A stretch of 64,000 nucleotides of DNA from DAHUZL01 sp035533215 (GTDB taxonomy: Bacteria > Chloroflexota > Dormibacteria > Aeolococcales > Bog-877): positions 1 to 64,000 of the forward strand of contig DATLUG010000017.1 in NCBI GenBank assembly GCA_035533215.1, written 5' to 3'. The position numbers were made by a program, and so were the translations under genes. Numbering within the stretch: the first letter of the stretch is position 1; the number at the start of each line of letters is the position of its first letter. The notes under the pieces are model-generated. The model saw only the letters and a list, made by a program, of their open reading frames with translations, searched no databases and had not been told where the DNA came from. Shown one piece after another: positions 14,274 to 23,024 of the stretch.

Positions 14274-16850
14274 CTAGGCGTCGCGCGCCGCCGCCGGCAG
14301 CGCCCGGCCAGGGGCCCCGCCCCGGGCCGGCTGCCGCCGGTCCAGCTGGCGCCAGGCCGCCAGCAGGGTGCTGGCGTTGAAGATCGAGCTGTAGGTGCCG
14401 GAGGCGATCCCGATCACAAGGGCGAGGACGAACCCCTGGGTGGTGGTGCCCCCGAAGAGGAAGAGGGCGAGGAGGACGAACAGCACCGTCAGCGAGGTGT
14501 TGAGGGAGCGCGCCAGGGTCTGCACCACTGAGAGGTTGACGATCTGCTCGAACGACATCCGGGTGCCGACCACCCGCAGGTTCTCGCGGATCCGGTCGAA
14601 GACCACGATGGTGTCGTGGACGGAGAAGCCCACCACCGTCAGCACCGCGGTGACGAACAGGGTGTTGACCGTCCCCAGCTGGGAGAAGTGGCCCAGGATC
14701 GCCCACACCCCGGCCAGCACGAAGACGTCGTGGAGGAGCGCGGTGAGCGCGCAGACCGCGAAGCGGCGCGCCTGGATGGTGCTCTGGGAGAAGCGGAAGG
14801 CGAGATAGCCGGCGATCAGCAGGCTGGCGACGATCACCAGCACCACCGAGCCCACCACCAGGCCGCCGGCGATGGTCGGCCCCACCGTGGTCTCGTTGAC
14901 GACCGGATTGCCGGCGCGGTCCTTGGGGACCCCGAAGTGGCGGTCGAGGGCGTGGACGATCTGGGCCACCTCGGCGGCCGGGATCGGCAGGGTCTGGACC
15001 ACGTAGCTGTGGCCGGAGGCGGCCAGCACCTGGGGCTGGGCCTTGGGCACCACCTGACGCACCACCGCCAGCACCTTGGGGGTGGTGGCGCCGTGGAGGA
15101 GGCGGGCGGTGACCTGGTCGCCGCCGGTGAAGTCGATGCCGAGGTTGAACCCGGCCACGATGATGGTGACCAGCCCGGGCAGGATCACCGCCAGCGAGGC
15201 GGCGAAGAAGCGGTTGCGGTGGCTGACGATGTCGAAGCGGCGGCCGGGCGCCATCGCCTGGGCCAGGCGGTCGCCCGGGAGCAGCCGGGTGTAGAGGCGG
15301 GGGTTGCGGGCGAATGCGAACCAGCGCTGGGCGTAATGCAGGATGGTGTGGGTGATGATGATCGACGAGAACATGCTGGCGGCGACGCCGACGAACAGGG
15401 TCAGGGCGAACCCCTTCACCTGGGGGGCGCCGAAGAAGTAGAGGACGGCGCAGGTGATGCTGGTCGAGATGTTGGAGTCGCGGATCGCCGGCCAGGCCCG
15501 CTTGAAGCCGCGCTCGGTGGCGGTGCCCAGCGTCTGGCCCTGACGGAGCTCCTCCTTCATCCGCTCGAAGATCAGCACGTTGGCGTCGACCGCCATCCCC
15601 ACGCTGAGCACGAAGGCGGCCAGCCCGGGCAGGTCGAGGGTGACCGGCACCAGCTTGAACACCGCCAGCACGATCGAGCCGTAGCCGAGCAGGGCGATGC
15701 TGGCGAGGAGCCCGGGGAAGCGGTAGTAGCACAGCATGAAGAGGATCACCAGGGCCATCCCGAAGGCGCCCGCGACCAGGCTGCGCTGCACCGACTGCTG
15801 CCCGAGGGTGGCGGAGACGGTGGTCACCTGGGCGGGCGCGATCTGGGCTGGGAGGGCGCCCGCGTTGAGCTGGTTGACCAGCCGCTGGGCCCCGTTGAAG
15901 GTGAAGTTGCCGGTGATCTGGGTCTGGTTGCTGCTGGGCGACTCCACGCAGGGGGCGGTGAGCACCTGGCCGTCGAGGAAGATCGCCACCTGGGAGAGCG
16001 GCGGCACCGCGGCCGGACAGGCGCCCCCGACCCCGCTGTTGGTGCAGTCGGGGTTGTGGGCGCAGGCCCTGGTGGTGAGCTTCAGCCACTCGTTGGCGCC
16101 GGTGGAGTTGAAGGTGAGGTTGACCGCGTTGCCGCCCCCGGTGGTGGTGCTCACCGCCGCCGAGCTGAGGTCGCTGGCGGTGAGGCTGCGGTCGATCGCC
16201 CAGTGGTAGCGCAGGCCGGTCGAGCTGATCGGGTAGTCGGCGGCATTGTTGAACTGGCAGCTGGGCTTGGGATGGCCGGCCGGGAAGCAGTTGGGGTCCA
16301 CCAGCTGCTGCTGGTCGATGCAGGTCTGGGTGGTGCACGGGATGCCCTGGGTGGGATTGCCGTTGACCGAGGGGGCGCCCGCCACCGCGGTCGCGAAATG
16401 GAGCTGGGCGGTGGTCCCGAGGGTGCTCAGCGCCTGGTTGACGTCGACCCCGGGCAGGGTCACCAGGATCTGGTCGGTCCCCTGGGCCTGCACGTTGGCG
16501 CCGGAGACCCCGAGGGCGTTGACCCGGCGCTCCAGGATGGTGAGGGTGGCCGCCTGGGCCTGGGCCAGGGTCCGGCCCCGGGGGAGCCCGACCCGGCAGC
16601 CGATGCCGGCGGGGTTGTCCGGCCCCTGGCAGATGGCGACCGTGAGCTGGGTGCCGCCCTGGAGATCCAGGCCCTTGTGGAAGTAGAGCTGGTCGCCGAG
16701 CAGGGTCGGCGGCCGATGGTGGGGCAGCGGGCGACCGAGCGGGACGTGCACCACCGCGTAGCGGTAGACGTACGCGTAGCCGTCCACGAAGAGGGCCATC
16801 GCCACCACCGCGATGACCAGCGCCAACCACCACTTGGTGATCCGGACCAC
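14274..16850 (-). CDS. secDF: fused SecD-SecF protein translocation subunit
   Basis: 858 residues. The SecD half begins with a membrane segment (about 8-28) followed by GLDLQGGTQLT (60-70), a large periplasmic domain, and five membrane segments including GLAAFVLSVGMAVDANVLIF. The SecF half shows the NLGIDFTGGDQVTARLLHG motif and a second set of membrane segments with FSVHDTIVVFDRIREN. SecDF uses the proton gradient to help SecYEG release exported proteins. Fusion into one chain is known in some Gram-positives but most actinobacteria have separate genes with yajC upstream; here tgt takes that place. GTG start is 9 bases after the tgt stop. Confidence 0.95.
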   Translation of the reverse strand: MVRITKWWLALVIAVVAMALFVDGYAYVYRYAVVHVPLGRPLPHHRPPTLLGDQLYFHKGLDLQGGTQLTVAICQGPDNPAGIGCRVGLPRGRTLAQAQAATLTILERRVNALGVSGANVQAQGTDQILVTLPGVDVNQALSTLGTTAQLHFATAVAGAPSVNGNPTQGIPCTTQTCIDQQQLVDPNCFPAGHPKPSCQFNNAADYPISSTGLRYHWAIDRSLTASDLSSAAVSTTTGGGNAVNLTFNSTGANEWLKLTTRACAHNPDCTNSGVGGACPAAVPPLSQVAIFLDGQVLTAPCVESPSSNQTQITGNFTFNGAQRLVNQLNAGALPAQIAPAQVTTVSATLGQQSVQRSLVAGAFGMALVILFMLCYYRFPGLLASIALLGYGSIVLAVFKLVPVTLDLPGLAAFVLSVGMAVDANVLIFERMKEELRQGQTLGTATERGFKRAWPAIRDSNISTSITCAVLYFFGAPQVKGFALTLFVGVAASMFSSIIITHTILHYAQRWFAFARNPRLYTRLLPGDRLAQAMAPGRRFDIVSHRNRFFAASLAVILPGLVTIIVAGFNLGIDFTGGDQVTARLLHGATTPKVLAVVRQVVPKAQPQVLAASGHSYVVQTLPIPAAEVAQIVHALDRHFGVPKDRAGNPVVNETTVGPTIAGGLVVGSVVLVIVASLLIAGYLAFRFSQSTIQARRFAVCALTALLHDVFVLAGVWAILGHFSQLGTVNTLFVTAVLTVVGFSVHDTIVVFDRIRENLRVVGTRMSFEQIVNLSVVQTLARSLNTSLTVLFVLLALFLFGGTTTQGFVLALVIGIASGTYSSIFNASTLLAAWRQLDRRQPARGGAPGRALPAAARDA

Positions 16851-16859
16851 CTGACCTGC

Positions 16860-18077
16860 TCACTCCTCATGGAGCGGGGGACCGGCGGCCCCCCGCGACG
16901 GCGCCCCATTGTAGGGTGGCGCCGCTCTCCGCTCCGCGCCGGCCTTCGCCCCCGCGGCCAGCATGGCCAGCCGGCGGCGGCGCAGCGCCGCCAGGGTGCC
17001 GGCGGCGATCGCCGACCGGACCTCGGCCATGAGGGTGCCGAGGTGGTGGAGGTTGTGCAGGCTGAGGAGCCGGTGGACCAGGATCTCGCCCCCCTGGAAC
17101 CCGTGGCGCAGGTAGGCGCGGCTGAAGCGCTCGCAGGCGGGGCAGTCGCACCCCTCCTCCAGCGGCGAGGCGTCGGCGGCGAAGCGCGGCTGGCGGAGCG
17201 AGAGCCGGCCCCGCCCGGTGAGGGCGACCCCGTTGCGGGCCAGCCGGGTGGGGAGGACACAGTCGAACAGGTCCACCCCCTGCTCGACGGCGTCGAGCAG
17301 GTCGCGGTCGGTCGCCAGGCCCATGAGGTAGCGGGCCGGGCCGGGCGGCAGGGCCCCGAGGACGGCGGCGATCGCCGCCCGGCGCACCGCGGGCGGCTCC
17401 CCCAGCACCAGGCCGCCGAGGGCGTGGCCGTCGAAGCCCAGGCGGCTGACGGCGGCGGCGGAGGCGGAGCGGGACTCCGGGTCGAAGCCGCCCTGGACGA
17501 TCCCGAACACCAGCCGGTCCCCGGCCGGGACCTCACGGCAGCGGGCGGCCCAGGCATGGGTCCGACGGGTCGCCGCCGCCGCCGCCTCGGCGTCGGCGCC
17601 GAACGGCACCGGGTGGTCGAGCGCCATGCAGACGTCCGCACCCAGCTCCAGCTGGATGGCGATCGCCCGCGCCGGGGTGAGGTGCAGCCGCGCGCCGTCG
17701 TACGGTGAGCGGACCACCACGCCGTCGTCGTCCACCTGGCTGAGCCGGGCCAGGCTGATCAGCTGGTACCCGCCGCTGTCGGTGAGGATGGGGCGCGGCC
17801 ATCCCATGAAGGCGTGCAGGCCCCCCAGCCGGGCGATCCGGGCCGAGCCCGGTCGCAGGGCGAGGTGGAGGGCGTTGGCGAGGAGCATGCCGGCACCGCT
17901 GGCGGCCACCTCCTCGGGGTGACAGGCGCGGACCGCCGCGTGGGTGCCCACCGGCATGAACGCCGGGGTCGGCACCTCGCCGTGGGGGGTGCGGAGCAGC
18001 CCGGCCCGCGCCCCCTGCGACGGGTCCCCGGCGGTGACGCGGAAGGGTCCCGCGCCGCCGGGGAGCCCGGCGCTCAC
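16860..18077 (-). CDS. tgt: tRNA-guanine(34) transglycosylase
   Basis: 405 residues. The base-exchange enzyme inserts preQ1 at the wobble position of GUN-anticodon tRNAs. Catalytic segments are TDSGGYQL, in which Tyr replaces the usual Phe, and VDLFDCVLPTRLARNG. The zinc site is CDCPACERFSRAYLRH. Residues after about 375 form a Gly/Pro/Ala tail. The GTG at 18075-18077 overlaps the queA stop as GTGA. With queA it supplies two steps of queuosine formation. Confidence 0.95.
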   Translation of the reverse strand: MSAGLPGGAGPFRVTAGDPSQGARAGLLRTPHGEVPTPAFMPVGTHAAVRACHPEEVAASGAGMLLANALHLALRPGSARIARLGGLHAFMGWPRPILTDSGGYQLISLARLSQVDDDGVVVRSPYDGARLHLTPARAIAIQLELGADVCMALDHPVPFGADAEAAAAATRRTHAWAARCREVPAGDRLVFGIVQGGFDPESRSASAAAVSRLGFDGHALGGLVLGEPPAVRRAAIAAVLGALPPGPARYLMGLATDRDLLDAVEQGVDLFDCVLPTRLARNGVALTGRGRLSLRQPRFAADASPLEEGCDCPACERFSRAYLRHGFQGGEILVHRLLSLHNLHHLGTLMAEVRSAIAAGTLAALRRRRLAMLAAGAKAGAERRAAPPYNGAPSRGAAGPPLHEE

Positions 18078-19111
18078 GGGGTCCGCCAGCCGAGCATGCA
18101 GTCGCCGAAGCTGAGGAAGCCGTAGCCGCGCCGGAGCGCGGCCCGGTAGGCGGCGAGGACCCGCTCCCGCCCGAAGACGGCGGAGACCAGCACCAGCAGC
18201 GAGGAGCGCGGCTGATGGAAGTTGGTGAGCAGGCCGTCGACCACCGTGAGGCGGGCACCCGGACGCAGGTAGAGCCGGCTCACCCCGCTCCCGACGCGGA
18301 CCCCGCCGGCGCCGTCGGCTCCGGTCTCGAGCACCCGGACCACGGTGGTGCCGACCGCGACCACCCGCCCGCCCCGCTGGCGGCACCGGCGGATCGCCTC
18401 GGCGGTGGCCGGGGGGCAGTCGTAGGCCTCGGCATGCATCGGGTGCTGGTCGATCCGCGGGTGCCGGATGGGCGCGAACGTCGCCAGCCCGATGGTGAGC
18501 GACACCCGGGCGATGCCGATCCCGGCCGTCTCCAGCCGCTCCAGCAGCCGGGTGGTGAGGTGGAGCCCGGCGGTGGGCGCCGCCGCCGACGCCGCCGGCC
18601 CCTCGGCGAAGACGGTCTGGTAGCGGGCGGGATCGACGAGGGGGACCCGGATGTAGGGCGGCAGCGGCACCTCGCCGACCCGGTCGAGGTCCACGCCGGC
18701 CTCGCAGGTCACCGCCAGGCAGCGCGCCCCGGGGTGCCCCGCCGCCGGCCCGATGACCTCCGCCCGCCAGCCCGCCCCGCTCACCCACTCGCCGGCGTGG
18801 AGCCGGCGGCCGGGGCGGACCAGCGCCACGACGATCCCCGGACGGGGCTCGTCGAGGACGAGGAGCTCGGCCGGCCGCCCACCCACCCACCCGCGGAGGC
18901 GGGCCGCCCGGACCCGGGTGGCGTTGCACACGACCAGGTCCCCGGGCCGCAGGCAGGCGGGCAGGTCGCGGACCCTGCGATCGTCGTTCCCGGCCGCGCC
19001 CAGCACCAGCATCCGCGCCCCGTCGCGGTCGCACCGGGGCACCTGGGCGATCGCCGACGGCGGCAGCTGGTAGTCGTAGGCGTCGGTCTCCAGCGGCCCC
19101 GCTTCCGGCAT
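18074..19111 (-). CDS. queA: S-adenosylmethionine:tRNA ribosyltransferase-isomerase QueA
   Basis: 345 residues. Family segments AYDYQLPPSAIAQVP, GDLVVCNATRVRAARLRG, AAPTAGLHLT and LLTNFHQPRSSLLVLVSA are all present. It converts preQ1 in tRNA to epoxyqueuosine using the ribosyl group of S-adenosylmethionine. ATG start, 9 bases after the ruvB stop. Its stop overlaps the tgt start. Confidence 0.95.
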   Translation of the reverse strand: MPEAGPLETDAYDYQLPPSAIAQVPRCDRDGARMLVLGAAGNDDRRVRDLPACLRPGDLVVCNATRVRAARLRGWVGGRPAELLVLDEPRPGIVVALVRPGRRLHAGEWVSGAGWRAEVIGPAAGHPGARCLAVTCEAGVDLDRVGEVPLPPYIRVPLVDPARYQTVFAEGPAASAAAPTAGLHLTTRLLERLETAGIGIARVSLTIGLATFAPIRHPRIDQHPMHAEAYDCPPATAEAIRRCRQRGGRVVAVGTTVVRVLETGADGAGGVRVGSGVSRLYLRPGARLTVVDGLLTNFHQPRSSLLVLVSAVFGRERVLAAYRAALRRGYGFLSFGDCMLGWRTP

Positions 19112-19120
19112 CGCGCCGCC

Positions 19121-20188
19121 TCAGCCTTCGAACAGGGTCGGGCCCTCGCCGGGGCCCCCCGGCGCCCCCGCCGGCGCGGCGGTCGGGGGCGCCGCAAGGC
19201 CGAGGTGCTGGTAGGCGCGAGGGGTGGCCACCCGCCCCCGCTGGGTCCGCGCCAGCAGCCCCGCCTGGATCAGGAAGGGTTCGTGGACGTCCTCGATGGT
19301 CTGCGCCTCCTCGGCCAGCGAGACCGCCACCGTGTCGAGCCCCACCGGGCCGCCGCCGAAGTGCTCGCAGATGGCCCGCAGGAGGCGCCGGTCGACCGCA
19401 TCCAGGCCGAGGGCATCCACCTCCAGCATGGCGAGGGCCTCGGTCGCGACCGGGGCCGTCACCCGGCCGTCAGCCCGGACCAGGGCGAAGTCGCGCACCC
19501 GGCGGAGCAGCCGGTTGGCGATCCTGGGTGTCCCCCGGGCCCGCTCGGCGAGCAGCACGATCGCCGCCGGCTCGACCTCGACCGCCAGCAGCCGAGCGGA
19601 GCGCCGAAGGATCGTCGCCAGCTCGCCCGGGGTGTAGAAGTCGAGCCGGAAGGCGGCCCCGAAGCGGTCGCGCAGGGGGCCGGACAGAAGGCCGAGACGG
19701 GTCGTGGCCCCCACCACCGTGAACGGCTGCAGTCGCAGGCGGAGGGACTGGGCACCGGCGCCCTTGCCGGTGGCGAAGTCGAAGGCGAAGTCCTCCATCG
19801 CCGGGTAGAGGCTCTCCTCGACCCCGCGCTGGAGGCGGTGGATCTCGTCGATGAAGAGGACGTCCCGGGCGCCCAGGTTGGTCAAGACGCTCGCCAGCAC
19901 CCCCTGGTGCTCGATCGCAGGCCCGCTGCTGACCCGGAGCTGCACCCCCATCTCGGCGGCGAGGATGGTGGCCAGGGTGGTCTTGCCGAGCCCCGGCGGC
20001 CCCGAGAAGACACAGTGCTCCAGCGGCTCCTCGCGCCGGCGGGCGGCGTCGACCAGGATCGTGAGCTGCTCGCGGATCGGTGCCTGCCCGACGAACTCGT
20101 CGAGGCGGCGGGGACGCAGGGTGCGGTCGAGCTCGGGCTCGTCCGCGGCTGCCGCCGGGTCGAGGAGGTCGGCGGCCGGGTCGGTCAT
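19121..20188 (-). CDS. ruvB: Holliday junction DNA helicase RuvB
   Basis: 355 residues. AAA+ ATPase with Walker A GPPGLGKTTL, Walker B FIDEIHRL, sensor segment GATTRLGLLSGPLRDRFG and the C-terminal winged helix (RTQRGRVATPRAYQHLGL). It drives branch migration with RuvA. The ATG overlaps the ruvA stop (ATGA). The last 25 residues are a Pro/Gly tail. Confidence 0.96.
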   Translation of the reverse strand: MTDPAADLLDPAAAADEPELDRTLRPRRLDEFVGQAPIREQLTILVDAARRREEPLEHCVFSGPPGLGKTTLATILAAEMGVQLRVSSGPAIEHQGVLASVLTNLGARDVLFIDEIHRLQRGVEESLYPAMEDFAFDFATGKGAGAQSLRLRLQPFTVVGATTRLGLLSGPLRDRFGAAFRLDFYTPGELATILRRSARLLAVEVEPAAIVLLAERARGTPRIANRLLRRVRDFALVRADGRVTAPVATEALAMLEVDALGLDAVDRRLLRAICEHFGGGPVGLDTVAVSLAEEAQTIEDVHEPFLIQAGLLARTQRGRVATPRAYQHLGLAAPPTAAPAGAPGGPGEGPTLFEG

Positions 20189-20811
20189 CGGCTGCTCCGC
20201 TCGCCCGCGCCGGGGTCCAGCCGGCGGAGGGCGTCCGTCACCACCTGGTCCAGGGAGGCGGCCCCGCCGGCCGCCTCGACCGCCTGCCGCACCGCCCGCC
20301 GCGCCGTCGGCGCAGGGTAGCCCAGCCCCACCACCGCCTCCACCGCCGCGGTCGTGAGCGGTCCCGGCGGGGCGGCCGGGCGCTCGCCCTGGAGGGCGGC
20401 GCCGGCCAGGCCGTCGAGCTTGCCGCGAAGCTCCAGGATCAGCCGGGCCGCGGTCTTGGCCCCGATCCCCGGGACCGAGGCCAGCAGCTGGGGATCGTCG
20501 GCGGCGATGGTGCGCACCAGGGTCGGCCACTCGGCTCGCCCGAGGATCGCGAGTGCGGCCCGTGGCCCCACCCGCTCGACCCCGATGAGCAGCCGGAACA
20601 CCGCCAGCTCCTCGGCGCTGGCGAAGCCGAAGAGGCTGATGGCATCCTCGCGCACCGCGGTATGGACGTGGACCGTGACCGGGCCGGCCGCCGCTTCGAG
20701 CCAGGCCAGCATCCGAGGGTGGGCGAAGACCTGGTAGCCGATCCCCCCGACGTCGAGCACCGCCCACTCGGGCTCGACGGCCGCCACCTCGCCCCGCAGG
20801 CGGGCGATCAT
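20185..20811 (-). CDS. ruvA: Holliday junction branch migration protein RuvA
   Basis: 208 residues. The N-terminal OB domain starts MIARLRGEVAAVEPEWAVLD and contains AISLFGFASAEELAVFRLLI; the helix-hairpin-helix region shows VPGIGAKTAARLILELRGKL. It holds the four-way junction for RuvB. ATG overlaps the ruvC stop as ATGA, so ruvC, ruvA and ruvB are translationally linked. Confidence 0.95.
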   Translation of the reverse strand: MIARLRGEVAAVEPEWAVLDVGGIGYQVFAHPRMLAWLEAAAGPVTVHVHTAVREDAISLFGFASAEELAVFRLLIGVERVGPRAALAILGRAEWPTLVRTIAADDPQLLASVPGIGAKTAARLILELRGKLDGLAGAALQGERPAAPPGPLTTAAVEAVVGLGYPAPTARRAVRQAVEAAGGAASLDQVVTDALRRLDPGAGERSSR

Positions 20812-21329
20812 GCCGGCACCCCGGGCGGCCCCAGCCCGGCCCGGCGCACCGCCTCGCGCACCCCGGACGCGTGGTGGTGGCAGAGGGCGACGGCGCAGGC
20901 GTCGGTGACGTCGTCGGGGCCCAGGACCGGTGTCCCGCCCAAAAGGGTGACCACCATCCGGGCCACCTGGCGCTTGGGCGCGGACCCGTTCCCGCTGACC
21001 GACCGCTTGACCTCGCTGGGGGTGTACTCGGCGATCGGCAGGCCTGCCTCCGCGGTCGCCAGGAGGATCACCCCGCGCGCCTGCGCCACCTGGATCGCGG
21101 TCCGCACGTTGCGGGAGAAGTAGAGCCGCTCCACGGCGACGACGTCGATCGGGGCCGCGCTCAGGACCGCACGGATGCCCGCGGCGAGGTGGTGGAGACG
21201 GGTCGGCTCGTCCTCGGAGGCCAGGGTCTCGACCACCCCCGAGCGCAGCAGCCGGAGCGCTCCGGCCCGCCCCTCGACGAGGGCGTAGCCGGTCAGGGCG
21301 AGGCCGGGGTCGAGTCCGAGGACCAGCAT
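20808..21329 (-). CDS. ruvC: crossover junction endodeoxyribonuclease RuvC
   Basis: 173 residues. RNase H-like nuclease with metal-binding acidic residues in LGLDPG, VVAVERLYFSRNV and GPDDVTDACAVALCHHHA. It resolves Holliday junctions by symmetric nicking. The ATG at 21327-21329 was chosen because the family starts with MLVLGLDPG; a GTG 21 bases upstream is possible. 77 bases separate it from yebC. Confidence 0.94.
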   Translation of the reverse strand: MLVLGLDPGLALTGYALVEGRAGALRLLRSGVVETLASEDEPTRLHHLAAGIRAVLSAAPIDVVAVERLYFSRNVRTAIQVAQARGVILLATAEAGLPIAEYTPSEVKRSVSGNGSAPKRQVARMVVTLLGGTPVLGPDDVTDACAVALCHHHASGVREAVRRAGLGPPGVPA

Positions 21330-21406
21330 GGGGTGGGGCCGCCGGCGCACCGCGGGACGCGGGCGGCGGGGCGGGGCGGTGGCGGCAGCGGGGACGGCCT
21401 CCGGCG

Positions 21407-22150
21407 TCAGACGCCGGCCAGGACGTCGTCGGGCAGGACGGCGTTGCAGTGCACCGCCTGGACATCGTCGTGCTCCTCCAGGGCCTCCAGGAGGCGGACC
21501 ACCGCGGGCGCGCCCTTGGCGTCGACCTCCACCAGGGTGCTGGGGTGCATCGTCACCTCGGCACGCTCCACCCGGGCGCCGGCGTCCTGGAGCGCCTGGC
21601 GGAGCGCCTCCAGCCCCTCGGGGGCGACGTACGCCTCCAGCAGCCCGTCCTCGATCTGGACGTCGTCGGCGCCGGCCTCGATCGCGCTGAGCCCGAGGGC
21701 CTCGGCATCCTGGCCGGCGGGGTCGACGCTGACCACCCCGGTGCGGGAGAAGAGCCAGGCCACCGAGTTGGTCTCGCCCAGGCTGCCCCCCGCCCGGTGG
21801 AAGAGGTTGCGGATCGCCGCCACCGTGCGGTTGCGATTGTCGCTGAGGCAGTCGACCAGGATCGCCACCCCGCCGGGGCCGTAGCCCTCGTAGCGGATCT
21901 CCTCGATGGCGTCGCCCGAGAGCTCACCGGTGCCGCGCTTGATCGCGCGCTCGATGTTGTCCTGGGGCATGTTGACCTCGCGGGCCTTCTGGATCGCCAG
22001 CCGGAGCCGGAAGTTGCCCTGGGGGTCGTTCCCGCCCTCGTGCGCCGAGACGGTCAGCTCGCGCGCCACCTTGGTGAAGGTCTGGCCCTTCTTGGCGTCG
22101 ACCAGGGCCTTCTTGTGCTTGATGCCGGCCCACTTCGAGTGCCCAGACAT
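21407..22150 (-). CDS. yebC: YebC/PmpR family protein
   Basis: 247 residues with the family opening MSGHSKWAGIKHKKALVDAK and NMPQDNIERAIKRGTGEL. Relatives act as transcription regulators or, from recent work on the family, help ribosomes through proline-rich stretches. Start ATG at 22150 has AGGGAGG seven bases upstream. It heads the ruvCAB run, with a LexA-like operator overlapping its promoter. Confidence 0.94.
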   Translation of the reverse strand: MSGHSKWAGIKHKKALVDAKKGQTFTKVARELTVSAHEGGNDPQGNFRLRLAIQKAREVNMPQDNIERAIKRGTGELSGDAIEEIRYEGYGPGGVAILVDCLSDNRNRTVAAIRNLFHRAGGSLGETNSVAWLFSRTGVVSVDPAGQDAEALGLSAIEAGADDVQIEDGLLEAYVAPEGLEALRQALQDAGARVERAEVTMHPSTLVEVDAKGAPAVVRLLEALEEHDDVQAVHCNAVLPDDVLAGV

Positions 22151-22202
22151 CGCTCACCTCCCTGCCTCGCCGACGTGCACACCCGGGGCGCGGAACCGCC
22201 GG

Positions 22203-22216
22203 CGAACAGATATTCG
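22203..22216 (-). promoter_or_regulatory. LexA (SOS) box-like operator of yebC-ruvCAB
   Basis: CGAACAGATATTCG matches the Gram-positive/actinobacterial SOS box pattern CGAAC-N4-GTTCG with a single mismatch in the right half. It sits over the predicted transcription start of the yebC promoter, where a bound repressor would block initiation. ruvA and ruvB are known SOS genes in several bacteria, which fits. Confidence 0.55.
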
Positions 22217-22219
22217 AAG

Positions 22220-22225
22220 AGTTTA
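22220..22225 (-). promoter_or_regulatory. -10 element of the yebC-ruvCAB promoter
   Basis: TAAACT on the minus strand, four bases upstream of the LexA-like box. The predicted start lies inside that box. No clear -35 hexamer was found. Confidence 0.4.
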
Positions 22226-22251
22226 GCACCGCCTGCCGGCGCACGCCTAGG

Positions 22252-22977
22252 CTACCAGCGTCTCGCCAGGGGCTCGATCCGAGCCGGCCCAGCGACCGTC
22301 CCGACGCTGGACGGCGGGGCCGGGAACGCAACCGGGCGCTCGCAGTCGCCGGCGACGGTTTCTCCCTCCGGGCAGGGGTGCCAGCGCACGGTTCGGATGG
22401 ACAGCCGGAGGCCAGGTCCCGGCGGCCCGGCCGCGCTGACCCCGACAAAGGCCGGTGGGCCGTCGAGGCGCTCGCGGGCGATCTCGAGGTGGCCCCGGTG
22501 GCAGGCCGTCTCCTCGATCAGGTGCAGCACGGTCCAGCCCGCGTCGGGGGGCTCGTCGCCGTCCGGGTCCCGGTGCCTCCCCCGGGGAGCCGTCGCCAGG
22601 GAACCCGTGCGCCCCACCTCGTGGGAGCGCCGACCCTGGTCACGGGAGGAGGCGAGGAGGTCAACCCCCGGGCGGTCACCGGCCAGGGCCGGCTCCGGAT
22701 CGTAGCGGAGGCGACCCGCATCCCACCCCAGACCGGCCTCGCCCCGGCGCCCACCCCCTGGAATGGGTGGCGCTCGGCATCGCGGAGATGCTCGATCAGA
22801 GCGGCGATCGCCCAGCCCGACGGAACGGCGGCCGCGTACCCTGCCGGCTCCGCGAGGCCCTCGACGATCGCCGGCACCCAGTCGCGCTGGGACCCGAGAC
22901 CGTGCGGAAGGGGCCGCCGCTCTTCGTCGACCTCGTCAGCCAGGGCGCCAGGAGAGCGGCCGGTCGACCTGCGCCAC
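22252..22977 (-). pseudogene. frameshifted DUF664/DinB family protein
   Basis: Three pieces of one DinB-like protein lie in order on the minus strand but in different frames. The first reads VAQVDRPLS, with a stop soon after. The second contains GSQRDWVPAIVEGLAEPAGY and AVPSGWAIAALIEHLRDAER. The third contains GWTVLHLIEETACHRGHLEI followed by ARERLDG, the hallmark C-terminal helix of this family. At least two frameshifts (near 22945 and 22745) are needed to join them. Either the gene has decayed or the assembly has errors here. An intact member would be a small four-helix metal or thiol-dependent enzyme of unknown substrate. Confidence 0.7.
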
Positions 22978-23024
22978 CCCCGCGTCCCCTCCCCCGGCGC
23001 TCCCGGCCCCGGGGCCGGGACGGC

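Noticed and set aside
16861..16920. A frameshift at the tgt C-terminus, because the last 30 residues look unlike the family
   Set aside because: The zinc site and final helices are complete before this point, so it is more simply a low-complexity tail like those on several neighbours.
14616..17708. A plus-strand open frame of 1030 codons opposite secDF and tgt
   Set aside because: Its product is rich in Gly, His, Arg, Glu and Asp with no domain pattern. It is the antisense shadow of two clearly conserved genes, as expected at this GC content.
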